Assembly: GCA_964519805.1 (NCBI GenBank)
Contig: CAZFKN010000031.1
Location: 1-29,790 of the forward strand
DNA length: 29,790 nt
Direction: 5' to 3'
Source of the DNA: DASQPE01 sp964519805
GTDB taxonomy: Bacteria > Gemmatimonadota > Gemmatimonadetes > Gemmatimonadales > GWC2-71-9
Within the stretch, counting starts at the first letter, position 1; each line of letters begins with the position of its first letter. Positions 1 to 7,925 of this stretch are shown in pieces. Made by a program: the position numbers and the translations under genes. The notes below the pieces were generated by a model. The model searched no databases and was not told the DNA's origin. It was given only the letters and a program-made list of their open reading frames with translations.

Positions 1-927
1 GTGCGCGTCAGAGCATCGCCCCTCGCCCGGAAGATCGCCCAGGAGCGCGGCCTCGACATTCGATCGTTCCATGGCTCGGGACCCGAGGGCCGGGTGGTGC
101 TCCGGGACCTTGAAGCCGCGCGCCCCGCCCGTCCCGCCGCGCAACCGGCCGCGCCCACCGGAACCGCCGCGGGCCCGGCCTCCGCCGGCGTCTCCGCGCC
201 ACCCGCAGTCCCCGCACTCCCCGCCGCGCTGGTCCCACCGGGTGAGCGGTTCCGCGACGTCCCGCTCAGCCAGATGCGCAAGACGATCGCGCGCCGGCTG
301 GTGCAATCGATCGGGCCCGTGCCCACCTTCTACCTCACGGGCGAGGTGGACATGGAGCGCGTCTCCGAGGCACGTGAGGCGATGCTCGCCGCCGGCAGCG
401 ACGTGAAGGTGTCGTTCAACGACATCGTCATGAAGGCCGCGGCTATCGCGCTCCGGCAGCACCCCGCGTGCAATGCGTGGTGGCAAGAGGACCATATCCG
501 GTACTGGAACGAAGTCCACATCGGGATGGCGGTGGCGATCGACGATGGGCTCATCACGCCGGTCATCCGCCACGCGGACCGCAAGTCGCTCCGGGAGATT
601 GCGGCGGAAGCCCGGGATCTCGCGGCGCGGGCGCGCGAGCGGAGGCTCCACCCGGACGACTACACCGGGGCGACCTTTTCGATCTCGAACCTCGGCATGC
701 TCGATATCGACGAGTTCACGGCCGTCATCAATCCGCCCGAAGCCGGGATCCTTGCGGTCGGTCGGATTGTTGGCAAGCCGGTCGAGCACGCCGGCGCGGT
801 CGCGCTCCGGCGCCGGATGCGGATCACGATGTCGTGCGACCACCGGGTGATCGACGGCGCCACGGGTGCGCGGTTCTTGCAGACGCTGAAGGCGATGCTG
901 GAGAATCCGCTGGCGATGGTTTGGTAA
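1..927 (+). CDS. 2-oxoacid dehydrogenase E2, dihydrolipoamide acyltransferase (5' end missing)
   Basis: This is the core acyltransferase of a pyruvate or other 2-oxoacid dehydrogenase complex. It moves the acyl group from lipoyl-lysine to CoA in the cytoplasm. The frame is open from the first base and begins directly in a peripheral subunit-binding domain (about residues 3-38, RASPLARKIA, GSGPEGRVVL). An Ala/Pro-rich linker (about 40-80) and the catalytic domain (about 85-308) follow. The active-site motif DHRVIDG has its His at about residue 281 and Asp at about 285 of the visible part. The lipoyl domain(s) and true start lie upstream of the window, so the GTG at base 1 is unlikely to be the start. 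The E3 gene follows 25 bases later and lipB lies close by. E2p cannot be separated from a branched-chain or 2-oxoglutarate E2 from this fragment; E2p is the best guess. Confidence 0.93.
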   Translation: MRVRASPLARKIAQERGLDIRSFHGSGPEGRVVLRDLEAARPARPAAQPAAPTGTAAGPASAGVSAPPAVPALPAALVPPGERFRDVPLSQMRKTIARRLVQSIGPVPTFYLTGEVDMERVSEAREAMLAAGSDVKVSFNDIVMKAAAIALRQHPACNAWWQEDHIRYWNEVHIGMAVAIDDGLITPVIRHADRKSLREIAAEARDLAARARERRLHPDDYTGATFSISNLGMLDIDEFTAVINPPEAGILAVGRIVGKPVEHAGAVALRRRMRITMSCDHRVIDGATGARFLQTLKAMLENPLAMVW

Positions 928-952
928 CGGTGAACAACTAAGCGAGGTCTTC

Positions 953-2350
953 TTGGCGAACCAGTTCGACGTCATCATCGTTGGCGGCGGGCCGGCCGGC
1001 TACGTCTGCGCCATTCGCTGCGCCCAACTCGGCCTCACGACCGCCGTCGTCGAGCGCGACAAGCTGGGTGGCGTCTGCGTGAACATCGGATGCATCCCGA
1101 CCAAGGCGCTGCTCCACAGCGCCTACGTCGCGAACCTCATCCGGCACGATGCCAAGGAGCTGGGGCTCACGACGGGCGAGCTCAAGACCGACTACGGCAC
1201 CGCCATGCGGCGATCGCGCAAGGTCTCGGAACAGAACTCGAAGGGCGTCGAGTTCCTCATGAGGAAGCACAAGATCACGGTCGTGCGCGGCGCGGGTAAG
1301 CTCCTGCCGGGCCGGAAGGTACAGGTGGGGAACGAAGTGTACTCGGCTGCCAAGGGGGTGGTCCTGGCCACCGGCTCCCGGGTGAAGGGGCTGCCGCAGA
1401 TCGGGCTCGAGCTCGACAAGACCACCGTCATCAGCTCGGACGAGGCCCTCTTCCTGGAGCGGGCGCCCGCCTCGCTCGCGATCGTGGGCGCCGGCGCCGT
1501 GGGCTCGGAGTTCGCCGACATCTTCAACGCGTTCGGGACCAAGGTCACGCTGATCGAGGTGCTGCCGAAGATTCTCCCCGTCGAGGATGCAGAGGCCTCG
1601 GACGCGCTCACGAAGAGCTTCAAGAAGCGCGGGATCACGGTCCACGCCGGCGCCAGGATCACACGCGCCGCCGTGGCCAAGGACAAGGTGACGCTCGACG
1701 TCGAGGTGGGCGGCAAGACCGAGAAGGTCGAAGCGGAGAAGGTCCTGATGGCCGCCGGTCGCGCGCTCAACACCGAGGACCTGGGTCTGGCCGAGGCCGG
1801 TGTGCAGCTGACCGACAGCGGCTTCATCAAAGTGAACCTGGCGACGCTCGAGACCACGTCACCGGGGGTCTACAGCATCGGCGACGTCGCCGGCCCTCCG
1901 ATGCTGGCCCACAAGGGGTACCGGGAGGGCGAGCACGTGGCGGAGCTGCTCGCGGGACATCCGCCCCGCCCGATCGACTACACCAACGTACCGAGCGTCA
2001 CCTATTGCCACCCGGAGGTGGCGAGCGTGGGCCTCACCGAGGAGCAGGCCAAGGCCAAGGGCCTCGCGATTCAGGTCGGGCGGTTCCCCTTCAGCGCCAA
2101 CGGCCGAGCCCGCACGGCCAACGAGACCGAGGGCCTGGTGAAGATCATCCGCGACACGAAGTACGGGGAGATCGTGGGTGCACACATCGTGGGCGCGCAC
2201 GCCTCCGAGATGATCCACGAGCTGGTCGTGGCGCGCACCAACGAGTACACGGTCGAAGAGGTGGATCTCGCGATCCACGCGCATCCGACGCTGTCGGAGT
2301 CGATCGCGGAGGCGGCCCTCGATTCGATGGGCCGCGTGATCCACATCTGA
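953..2350 (+). CDS. lpdA: Dihydrolipoyl dehydrogenase (E3)
   Basis: This FAD flavoprotein reoxidises dihydrolipoyl groups of 2-oxoacid dehydrogenase complexes with NAD+. The 465 residues match the family length. Visible motifs are the N-terminal FAD-binding GGGPAGY (11-17), the redox disulfide GGVCVNIGC (Cys42 and Cys47), the NAD-binding GAGAVGSEFA near 180, a second FAD motif ending in SIGD near 305, and the C-terminal catalytic dyad HPTLSE (His444, Glu449). The start is TTG at 953, chosen because the FAD motif begins a few residues later and a purine-rich AGCGAGG sits upstream. It is the second gene of a run with E2, the small membrane gene and lipB, which supports a shared role in 2-oxoacid oxidation. 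Confidence 0.97.
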   Translation: MANQFDVIIVGGGPAGYVCAIRCAQLGLTTAVVERDKLGGVCVNIGCIPTKALLHSAYVANLIRHDAKELGLTTGELKTDYGTAMRRSRKVSEQNSKGVEFLMRKHKITVVRGAGKLLPGRKVQVGNEVYSAAKGVVLATGSRVKGLPQIGLELDKTTVISSDEALFLERAPASLAIVGAGAVGSEFADIFNAFGTKVTLIEVLPKILPVEDAEASDALTKSFKKRGITVHAGARITRAAVAKDKVTLDVEVGGKTEKVEAEKVLMAAGRALNTEDLGLAEAGVQLTDSGFIKVNLATLETTSPGVYSIGDVAGPPMLAHKGYREGEHVAELLAGHPPRPIDYTNVPSVTYCHPEVASVGLTEEQAKAKGLAIQVGRFPFSANGRARTANETEGLVKIIRDTKYGEIVGAHIVGAHASEMIHELVVARTNEYTVEEVDLAIHAHPTLSESIAEAALDSMGRVIHI

Positions 2351-2376
2351 ACCCGGTCCGGATCGCCACTTCTGGC

Positions 2377-2772
2377 GTGGCCGCGGCCGCGCTCACCGGC
2401 ACCCTGGTCGCGACTCTCGCCGTGCTCGGCGTGGACCTGCTGCGCTTCGGCTGGATGGCGGGGCCCGCCGCAGGCCGGACCGCCACGGGGGCCCCCAGCG
2501 CCGCCGCGACCACGCTGGTCCTCGGCGGCACGCTCGGGGGCTTCGTCATGGCAGGTATCTCGGCCTGGTGGCTGCTGGCGCCGCTCGACTCGCTCTACCG
2601 GCGGGCGGCCCTGGCCCTCTCGAGCAGCTTCGCCACCATGGTGCTCATGTTGACGGCGCTGCCGGTCCACCAATGGGCCGGGCAGCCGGGACTGCTCGGC
2701 TTCGCCCTGCTGCTCGCGACCGGCGCCCTGGTGTTTGCCCTGCGCGCGCGCCGCGCTGCCCGAGACCGATGA
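2377..2772 (+). CDS. Small hypothetical membrane protein with about four helices
   Basis: I do not recognise a family. From GTG 2377 the product is 131 residues with four hydrophobic stretches: near the N-terminus (LTGTLVATLAVLG), around residues 50-68, 78-95 and 106-122. It ends in a basic tail (RARRAARDR), as in small inner-membrane proteins. The frame is also open through the end of lpdA, so a CTG at 2347 overlapping the lpdA stop is possible; GTG is the first normal start after lpdA. The stop overlaps the lipB start as ATGA (2769-2772), which points to translational coupling. Its position between E3 and LipB genes is the only functional hint. Both the start and the role are uncertain. Confidence 0.6.
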   Translation: MAAAALTGTLVATLAVLGVDLLRFGWMAGPAAGRTATGAPSAAATTLVLGGTLGGFVMAGISAWWLLAPLDSLYRRAALALSSSFATMVLMLTALPVHQWAGQPGLLGFALLLATGALVFALRARRAARDR

Positions 2773-3479
2773 CGCCGCCGCTCGTGGTGCTCGATCTCGG
2801 TCGCGGCGCCTACCGCGAGGTGCTGGAGCTCCAGCGCACGCTGGCGCGCCGCCGCATCGCCGGCGATATCTCGGACGACCTCCTGTTGCTGGTGGAGCAC
2901 GATCCCGTCATCACGCTGGGGCGGGGCACCCGCGGCGCGAGCCTCCCGCTCCCGCCGGACGAGCTGACGCGGCGCGGAATCGACGTCGTCGAGGTGGAGC
3001 GCGGCGGCGACGTCACCTGGCACGGCCCGGGCCAGCTCGTGGGCTATCCGATCCTCGATCTCACCGGTCATCAGGCGGATCTCCACTGGTACCTCCGCCG
3101 GCTGGAAGCCGCGCTCATCGCCGCGCTGGGACGCCTGGACATCGCCGCCGAACGGAATCCCGGCCTTACCGGTGTGTGGACGCGCGGGCGCAAGATCGCG
3201 AGCCTGGGGATCCACGTGAAGCAGTGGGTCACGCTGCACGGGTTCGCGCTCAACGTCACGAGCGAGCTGACCGGCTTCGAGCTGATCGTTCCCTGCGGGA
3301 TCCAGGGCGTCGTCATGACCAGCGTCGCTCGCGAGCGCGGGGGGCGGGACGATCCGGCGGACCTGTGGGCTCGCACCCGGTCGGACGTGGTGGAGGCGTT
3401 CGGGAGCGCGTTCGACCGGGAGCCGGCGGCCGGTGCGCTGGAGCCGGATGGAACCGTCGCGAGTCTTCGGACGTTCTGA
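2769..3479 (+). CDS. lipB: Octanoyl-[ACP]:protein N-octanoyltransferase
   Basis: LipB moves octanoyl groups from acyl carrier protein to the lipoyl-domain lysine of E2 and related proteins, the first step of lipoate assembly. The 236-residue length is normal. The family signature is present: RGGDVTWHGPGQLVGYP (near 77-93), the conserved Lys at about 142 (GRKIASLGIHV) and the acyl-carrying Cys at about 176 (IVPCGIQG). ATG 2769 overlaps the preceding stop as ATGA and begins just before the first conserved strand. The neighbouring E2 gene encodes its likely substrate. No lipoyl synthase gene (lipA) is in the window. Confidence 0.96.
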   Translation: MTPPLVVLDLGRGAYREVLELQRTLARRRIAGDISDDLLLLVEHDPVITLGRGTRGASLPLPPDELTRRGIDVVEVERGGDVTWHGPGQLVGYPILDLTGHQADLHWYLRRLEAALIAALGRLDIAAERNPGLTGVWTRGRKIASLGIHVKQWVTLHGFALNVTSELTGFELIVPCGIQGVVMTSVARERGGRDDPADLWARTRSDVVEAFGSAFDREPAAGALEPDGTVASLRTF

Positions 3480-3512
3480 CCCGGAATCGCCGCCACCCGA
3501 GCCACGACATCC

Positions 3513-4154
3513 ATGACCGCCTCGCCGCCACCCATCCACGTGGTCGACACCCGCTCCGAACGGGATCGCCTGCCGCCGGGCCAGATCCTCACGCGGAAGT
3601 GGCCGGTGCTGCATTACAGCACGGTACCGGACGTCGATCTCTCGCGCTGGCGCTTCGAGGTCACGGGTGCCGTCGCCGCGCCGCTCGCACTCACCTGGTC
3701 CGAGCTGCTGGCGCTCCCCCGCCAGGAGACCGCCTGCGACATCCATTGCGTCACCCGCTGGAGCCGCTTCGACAACGTGTTCAGCGGTGTGCCGGTCAGG
3801 GCGGTGCTGGAGCGGGTCCGTCCCCTGCCCGCCGCGAAATTCGTCCTGATTCATGCCGAGCAGGGGTACACCACTAACGTTTCGCTCGACGATCTCGACC
3901 GTCCGGCGAACCTGCTTGCGCTCTCGCACAACGGCGAGCCGCTCACGCCCGAGCACGGGGGCCCGGTGCGACTCCTGATCCCCCACCTGTACCTCTGGAA
4001 GAGCGCAAAGTGGGTGCGCGGCTTCGAATTGCTGGAGGAGGACTATCCAGGGTTCTGGGAGCAGAACGGCTACCACATGCGGGGCGATCCGTGGACCGAG
4101 GAGCGCTACGGTCGGCCCGATCATTCCAGAATGCGACGGGGACCGCGACGCTAG
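3513..4154 (+). CDS. Sulfite oxidase-like molybdopterin oxidoreductase, cytosolic
   Basis: The 213-residue protein is a single oxidoreductase molybdopterin-binding domain of the sulfite oxidase/MsrP superfamily. Evidence is the sequence CDIHCVTRWSRFDNVF, in which Cys79 is the expected molybdenum ligand, the GVPVRAVLERV helix after it, and the C-terminal KSAKWVRGFEL and DPWTEERYG segments typical of the short cytosolic branch. There is no signal peptide or Tat motif, unlike MsrP. The physiological substrate is unknown for this subgroup. The ATG at 3513 has only a weak ribosome site. It lies 33 bases after lipB on the same strand and may be co-transcribed, but no functional tie to lipoylation is evident. 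Confidence 0.88.
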   Translation: MTASPPPIHVVDTRSERDRLPPGQILTRKWPVLHYSTVPDVDLSRWRFEVTGAVAAPLALTWSELLALPRQETACDIHCVTRWSRFDNVFSGVPVRAVLERVRPLPAAKFVLIHAEQGYTTNVSLDDLDRPANLLALSHNGEPLTPEHGGPVRLLIPHLYLWKSAKWVRGFELLEEDYPGFWEQNGYHMRGDPWTEERYGRPDHSRMRRGPRR

Positions 4155-4173
4155 CCGCAGGACGGGCGCGGCC

Positions 4174-4782
4174 ATGCCGCCCCCGTTGCCTTTGGGCTCC
4201 CGACCCATCACCCTTCCTACCATGGCTGATGTGACACGACGACCGCCGCCGGAGGCGCAGGCGGAGCAGCGGGTCGGCGAGATCCTGCGGGCGGCGGAAA
4301 GCTGGTCGAAGGAGGCCCCCCCTGCCCTGTTTCCGGCCATCCGGGCGGTGTGTATCCGGTTGGCCGAGATGGTGGCTGACCAGCGGCACTACCTGGCACC
4401 CTTGCCCGAGCCGCAGGAATCGGAGCGCCGAGCGGTGCTCACCCTCGTGGCCGACCACCTGCGCGCCCCGGCCGTGACCCGGGGGCTGGAGCCGCACCTC
4501 AAGGCGCTCGAGGAGCTGGAGCTTCGATCGACCGGATCCTGGGCTACGGTCGCATCGGCGCAGACCGAGTGGATCACGACCGCCATCCGCTATCTCGAGG
4601 CCAGTGCAACCAGACTGCCCGCCGGCGAGCGCCCCGACCCGTACTGGGCCGACGACGTCGTGGCGGGCATCATTGCGTCGGTGCGGGCATTGATCGGCGT
4701 GGACGAACTGCACGCGCGTACCGAGGCCCGGTACTCGGGCCCGGTACGCCGAGAGCCGGCCTCACCCGACGAACTGGGTTAG
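4174..4782 (+). CDS. Hypothetical helical protein
   Basis: I do not recognise a family. The product is up to 202 residues, cytosolic by appearance and predicted mostly helical (EAQAEQRVGEILRAAESW, GLEPHLKALEELEL), with no membrane segment and no catalytic motif that I can name. Two starts are possible. ATG 4174 has AGGACGGG about 8 bases upstream. ATG 4222 removes 16 proline-rich residues and starts at the polar MADVTRRPP segment. The stop TAG at 4780-4782 overlaps the stop of the convergent M20 peptidase gene. The frame is long and lies between two real genes with no better ORF on either strand, so it is probably coding. Confidence 0.62.
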   Translation: MPPPLPLGSRPITLPTMADVTRRPPPEAQAEQRVGEILRAAESWSKEAPPALFPAIRAVCIRLAEMVADQRHYLAPLPEPQESERRAVLTLVADHLRAPAVTRGLEPHLKALEELELRSTGSWATVASAQTEWITTAIRYLEASATRLPAGERPDPYWADDVVAGIIASVRALIGVDELHARTEARYSGPVRREPASPDELG

Positions 4783-6188
4783 GCCGTCACCGCCTCCTCG
4801 GTCACCGCGCCCGCCCGCCGCCGTCCTTCCCCCTCGCCGAACAGCTCGAAGAACCGTCCGAACACTGCGATCCCGGACCACAACTGCTCCAGATCGAGCT
4901 TCTCGTTCGGGGAGTGGAGCCGATCGTCGGGGAGACCGATCCCCGTAAGCAGCACCGGTGCGCCGGAGCCACCCAGCTCGGGCACGATGGGAATCGAGCC
5001 GCCGGAGCGGGCGCGCACCGTCTTGCGACCCGTCACCTCCTCGAACGCCGCGTCGAGCGTTGTGAAGGCGGCATCGGTCGTGTCGACCTCGACCGGGTCG
5101 CCGCCGTGCAGCAGCCGGACCTCGACGTCCGCGTACTTCGGCGCGACGCGCGCCACCGCCCGCGCGAGCTGACGCTGAACCCGCTCGAGCGACTGCCCAG
5201 GCACCAGCCGCAAACTCACCTTGGCGGTGGCCTGGGCCGGGATGACCGTCTTGGCCCCGTCGCCGGTAAATCCGCCGCGGATGCCGTGGATCTCGAACGT
5301 GGGAAGCGCCCAGGTCCGCTCGAAGATGTTGTACTGCTTGAGGCCGGTCAGCGCCTTCGCGCCCACTTCGGCCTCGATATAGGCGTGCTTGTCGAAGGGC
5401 AGCTTCTTCCACGCCTTCAGCTCCGACTTGGCCGGCGCCTTTACGTCCTTGTAGAGCTTCGGAATCCGGATTTCGCCGTGCTCGTCCTTGAGGCGGCTCA
5501 GCATGCGAACCAGCGTCTCGATCGCATTGGGCGCGACCCCGCCATACGCGCCCGAGTGCAGGTCGTGGTCGAGCGTGCGCACGACGATCTCGGCGTAGCA
5601 CATCCCCCGGAGTGCGGTGTAGACCGCGGGGATGCCGGGCGCGAAGTACGACATGTCGGAGACGAGGGCCGCGTCGACATCCGTGCGCCACGATTCCTGT
5701 CGCAGGAGATCGAAGATCACGCGGCCACCGCACTCCTCTTCACCCTCGAAGATGAAGCGGACGTTGACGGGGGGCCGGCCGTCCGGCCCTCGCGCCGCCT
5801 CGTAGGCCTTGAGCAGGCAGTACACCTGCCCCTTGTCGTCGGCCGCGCCGCGGGCGAAGAGCTTGCCGTCACGCACCGTCGGGGCGAAGGGCGGCGTGAT
5901 CCATTCGTCGAGCGGGTCCGGTGGCTGAACGTCGTAGTGCCCGTAGATGAGCAAGCTCGGCTTGCCCTCCACCGGAGGACTCTCCGCCCAGACGACCGGG
6001 TGGCCGTTGCCTTCGATGAGCGTGACGACCGGGCAGCCGAGCCGCTGGAGCTCGGCAATGAGCCATTGCGCGGCGACACGACAGTCGCCGGCGTGATCGG
6101 GGAGCGCGCTCACGCTGGGGATGGCGAGGAACTCGCCCAGCTCGCGGAGCATGCGCTCCCTCTCGCGGGAGATGAAAGTATTGTCCAT
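4779..6188 (-). CDS. M20 family metallodipeptidase
   Basis: This zinc-dependent exopeptidase resembles the carnosinase/DUG1-like dipeptidases of the M20 family and probably hydrolyses short peptides in the cytoplasm. The 469 residues show all expected metal and catalytic positions: YGHYDVQP (His84 ligand, Asp86), AADDKGQ (bridging Asp117), EGEEECGG (Glu150 base, Glu151 ligand), a ligand Asp in LVSDMSYF and the C-terminal His in LHSPNEK. The lid/dimerisation domain sits at about 210-330. There is no signal peptide. ATG 6188 is preceded by an AGG at suitable distance. It is convergent with the gene on its left (stops overlap) and divergent from the ComEA-like gene, so it is probably monocistronic. 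The exact substrate is not predictable. Confidence 0.94.
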   Translation of the reverse strand: MDNTFISRERERMLRELGEFLAIPSVSALPDHAGDCRVAAQWLIAELQRLGCPVVTLIEGNGHPVVWAESPPVEGKPSLLIYGHYDVQPPDPLDEWITPPFAPTVRDGKLFARGAADDKGQVYCLLKAYEAARGPDGRPPVNVRFIFEGEEECGGRVIFDLLRQESWRTDVDAALVSDMSYFAPGIPAVYTALRGMCYAEIVVRTLDHDLHSGAYGGVAPNAIETLVRMLSRLKDEHGEIRIPKLYKDVKAPAKSELKAWKKLPFDKHAYIEAEVGAKALTGLKQYNIFERTWALPTFEIHGIRGGFTGDGAKTVIPAQATAKVSLRLVPGQSLERVQRQLARAVARVAPKYADVEVRLLHGGDPVEVDTTDAAFTTLDAAFEEVTGRKTVRARSGGSIPIVPELGGSGAPVLLTGIGLPDDRLHSPNEKLDLEQLWSGIAVFGRFFELFGEGEGRRRAGAVTEEAVTA

Positions 6189-6231
6189 AGGGATAACCTA
6201 CTGCGCCCGGCGGAACGAGAGAAGAGAGCGG

Positions 6232-6334
6232 GTGATGACCATCACTGCGGGTCCACGTGGCAGGCAGTACCCTCAGCCTTCGCGGTCGCCGCCGGGTGCC
6301 CGGCGGAGGCCTGAAGGATCGACGATCCACGTGG
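6232..6334. promoter_or_regulatory. Cluster of five perfect dyads in the M20/ComEA divergent region
   Basis: Five perfect inverted repeats lie within 103 bases: GTGATG-AC-CATCAC (6232-6245), CCACGTGG (6253-6260), CCGCCGGG-TG-CCCGGCGG (6289-6306), GGATCG-A-CGATCC (6316-6328) and a second CCACGTGG (6327-6334) that runs into the GGAGGT ribosome site (6332-6337) of the ComEA-like gene. The two CCACGTGG boxes start 74 bases apart, close to seven helical turns. The dyads are seen directly; their use as operators or RNA hairpins is inference. I see no convincing -35/-10 pair here. Confidence 0.45.
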
Positions 6335-6341
6335 AGGTCAC

Positions 6342-6776
6342 ATGCAACGCACGCAGCGCCTTACCTTGCTCTCGACCCTTACGGCCGCCGCTCTCGCCGG
6401 TGTGACTGCGACGGCCGGCGCGCAGCAGGAACCATATCCGCAGAAGCCCCCCGCCCCCGTCGAGACGGGAGCGGTCGATTCCACCAAGCACATCGCACCG
6501 CCGGCCGCAGGGCAGCCCGCCGACACCGCACTCTCGCGGCAACCGGGTGTCACGCGCAACCCCGCCGCAGCTCCCGGCCCGATGGCGGATCTGCTCGATC
6601 TCAATACGGCGACCAAGGAGCAGCTCGAGGCCGTGCCCGACATCGGCACCGCCTACGCCGACAAGATCATCAAGGGCCGCCCCTACGTCCGAACGGACGA
6701 GCTGCTGTCGAAGAAGATCCTGCCGAATGCTGTGTTCGCCAAGGTGAAGGACAAGGTGATGGTACAGCAGAAGTAG
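6342..6776 (+). CDS. Exported ComEA-like helix-hairpin-helix protein
   Basis: The 144-residue product has a signal peptide (charged MQRTQR, hydrophobic core, cleavage near ATAGA-QQ at about 27), a Pro/Ala-rich linker (about 30-80) and a C-terminal helix-hairpin-helix domain (about 84-140: LDLNTATKEQLEAVPDIG, then KIIKGRP). Such domains in ComEA bind double-stranded DNA in the periplasm during uptake. Here the second half reads PYVRTDELLSKKILPNAVFAKV, a common variant of stand-alone exported HhH proteins whose role is less clear. GGAGGT lies 4 bases before ATG 6342. A strong hairpin follows the stop. No other competence gene is nearby, so a role in DNA uptake is only possible. Confidence 0.85.
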   Translation: MQRTQRLTLLSTLTAAALAGVTATAGAQQEPYPQKPPAPVETGAVDSTKHIAPPAAGQPADTALSRQPGVTRNPAAAPGPMADLLDLNTATKEQLEAVPDIGTAYADKIIKGRPYVRTDELLSKKILPNAVFAKVKDKVMVQQK

Positions 6777-6801
6777 CCATCGGCTATCACGCTCCGATGC
6801 A

Positions 6802-6835
6802 AGCGACCCTCCGCAGCCATGCTCGGAGGGTCGCT
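6802..6835. terminator. Bidirectional terminator hairpin between convergent genes
   Basis: A perfect 12-base stem (AGCGACCCTCCG and its complement) with a 10-base loop (CAGCCATGCT) sits between the ComEA-like stop (6776) and the stop of the convergent aminopeptidase gene (6836). The run of T is poor on both sides (CTATT on the plus strand), so termination may be inefficient or rely on the very stable stem. Confidence 0.7.
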
Positions 6836-7915
6836 CTATTGCGTACTGTCGCCGACCGCCGCCGTCAGCCGCGCCAGCGCGCTGTCGCCTTCCACGCCGT
6901 CCATCAGCTCCTTCAGCGAGGCGACGCTCTTCGCCACGTCCGCGTCGTGCCGCTCGTACCAGCGGTCGAGCAGATCGAGTCGCGTCCGGTAGATCCGGGC
7001 GCCGACCAGCTGCGCATTGTTGATGGGACGCTCGGCCAGGCGGCCGATCCGATAGGTCACGAGCCGGGCCCCGACGGGTCCTTCGAGCTGCGCCCGCGCC
7101 CACCGCGCGGCCTCCGCGCGCCCGGAATCCAGCACCTCGGGGCTGGGGTGCGTGTCGTAGAGCCGCTGGAGCCGGCCGACGAGAGAGTCGTAGTACTCGC
7201 CCAGAACGATTTCGTCGTGCCAGCGGGCGGCAGCCCGTCGTGCGGCCGCCGAGTCGCCCCGGGCGCGGAAGAAATGCTCGGCCGCGCGATACGCCACGAG
7301 CTGGGCGTAGCTCTCGTTGAACGGGGTGGCACTCCGGACGTACAGTGTGTTGTGCGCAATCTCGTGGAAGACCAGCGCCGCGAGCTCGACGGAATCGGAG
7401 GTGAGCGCCGTCGAGAGCAGCGGGTCGTTGAACCAGCCAAGGGTGGAGAACGCGGCGGCTGGACGGAGATAGACGTCATAGCCGCGCGCGGCCAGGGCGT
7501 CGGACTCGCGCTGCGCCGCGCGGACGTCGAAGAACCCCTTGTACGGAATGCGCCCGACGATGGGATACTTCCAGGTGTAGGCGCAAATGCAATTCTTGGG
7601 GGCGGCCGAAAGGTTGAGGAGCAGCGTGTCCCGGCCGATGTCGGCGTAGGTCGTGTAGGTCTGCTTGGCGGCGAGACCGAGAGTCGCCGCGTAGTCGCGG
7701 GTGTCGAGCACCAGCTGGAGCTGGCCTCTGAGGTCGGGCTTCGTGGCGGGGTCGGCGACCAGGGTGGTGATCGACTTCCGCGCCTGGAGTATTCTCGTCT
7801 CCTCGAGGCCGGCGCGCGTGATGTAGCGGACGTCCGCGCTGGCGACGTAGGCGGTGCTGTACCCCGCCATCAGGACGCCTACGATCACCAGGAAGATCAT
7901 GCCGCCGCGGCCCAT
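6836..7915 (-). CDS. Membrane-anchored putative zinc aminopeptidase (PF10023-like)
   Basis: The 359-residue protein starts with a short basic segment and one hydrophobic helix (about 5-25), so it is anchored in or exported across the inner membrane. The zinc motif HEIAH (His184, Glu185, His188) is followed by TLYV and FNESYA, where the Glu of NES is the probable third ligand. With GWFNDPLLST just before it, this matches the predicted aminopeptidase family known from Proteobacteria. CICAYTWKYPIVG (about 110) may hold structural cysteines. The start lies 10 bases after the stop of the M30 peptidase gene, so the two are probably co-transcribed. Substrate is unknown. Confidence 0.88.
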   Translation of the reverse strand: MGRGGMIFLVIVGVLMAGYSTAYVASADVRYITRAGLEETRILQARKSITTLVADPATKPDLRGQLQLVLDTRDYAATLGLAAKQTYTTYADIGRDTLLLNLSAAPKNCICAYTWKYPIVGRIPYKGFFDVRAAQRESDALAARGYDVYLRPAAAFSTLGWFNDPLLSTALTSDSVELAALVFHEIAHNTLYVRSATPFNESYAQLVAYRAAEHFFRARGDSAAARRAAARWHDEIVLGEYYDSLVGRLQRLYDTHPSPEVLDSGRAEAARWARAQLEGPVGARLVTYRIGRLAERPINNAQLVGARIYRTRLDLLDRWYERHDADVAKSVASLKELMDGVEGDSALARLTAAVGDSTQ

Positions 7916-7925
7916 TCCGCGCGCG

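Noticed and set aside
1..3. GTG at base 1 as the real E2 start
   Set aside because: The protein would begin inside the subunit-binding domain without any lipoyl domain; the frame is simply cut by the window edge.
923..936. GGTAACG GTGAACA after the E2 stop as a fourth heptamer element
   Set aside because: Only one clean unit, no GG end, no second arm before lpdA. At most a decayed remnant.
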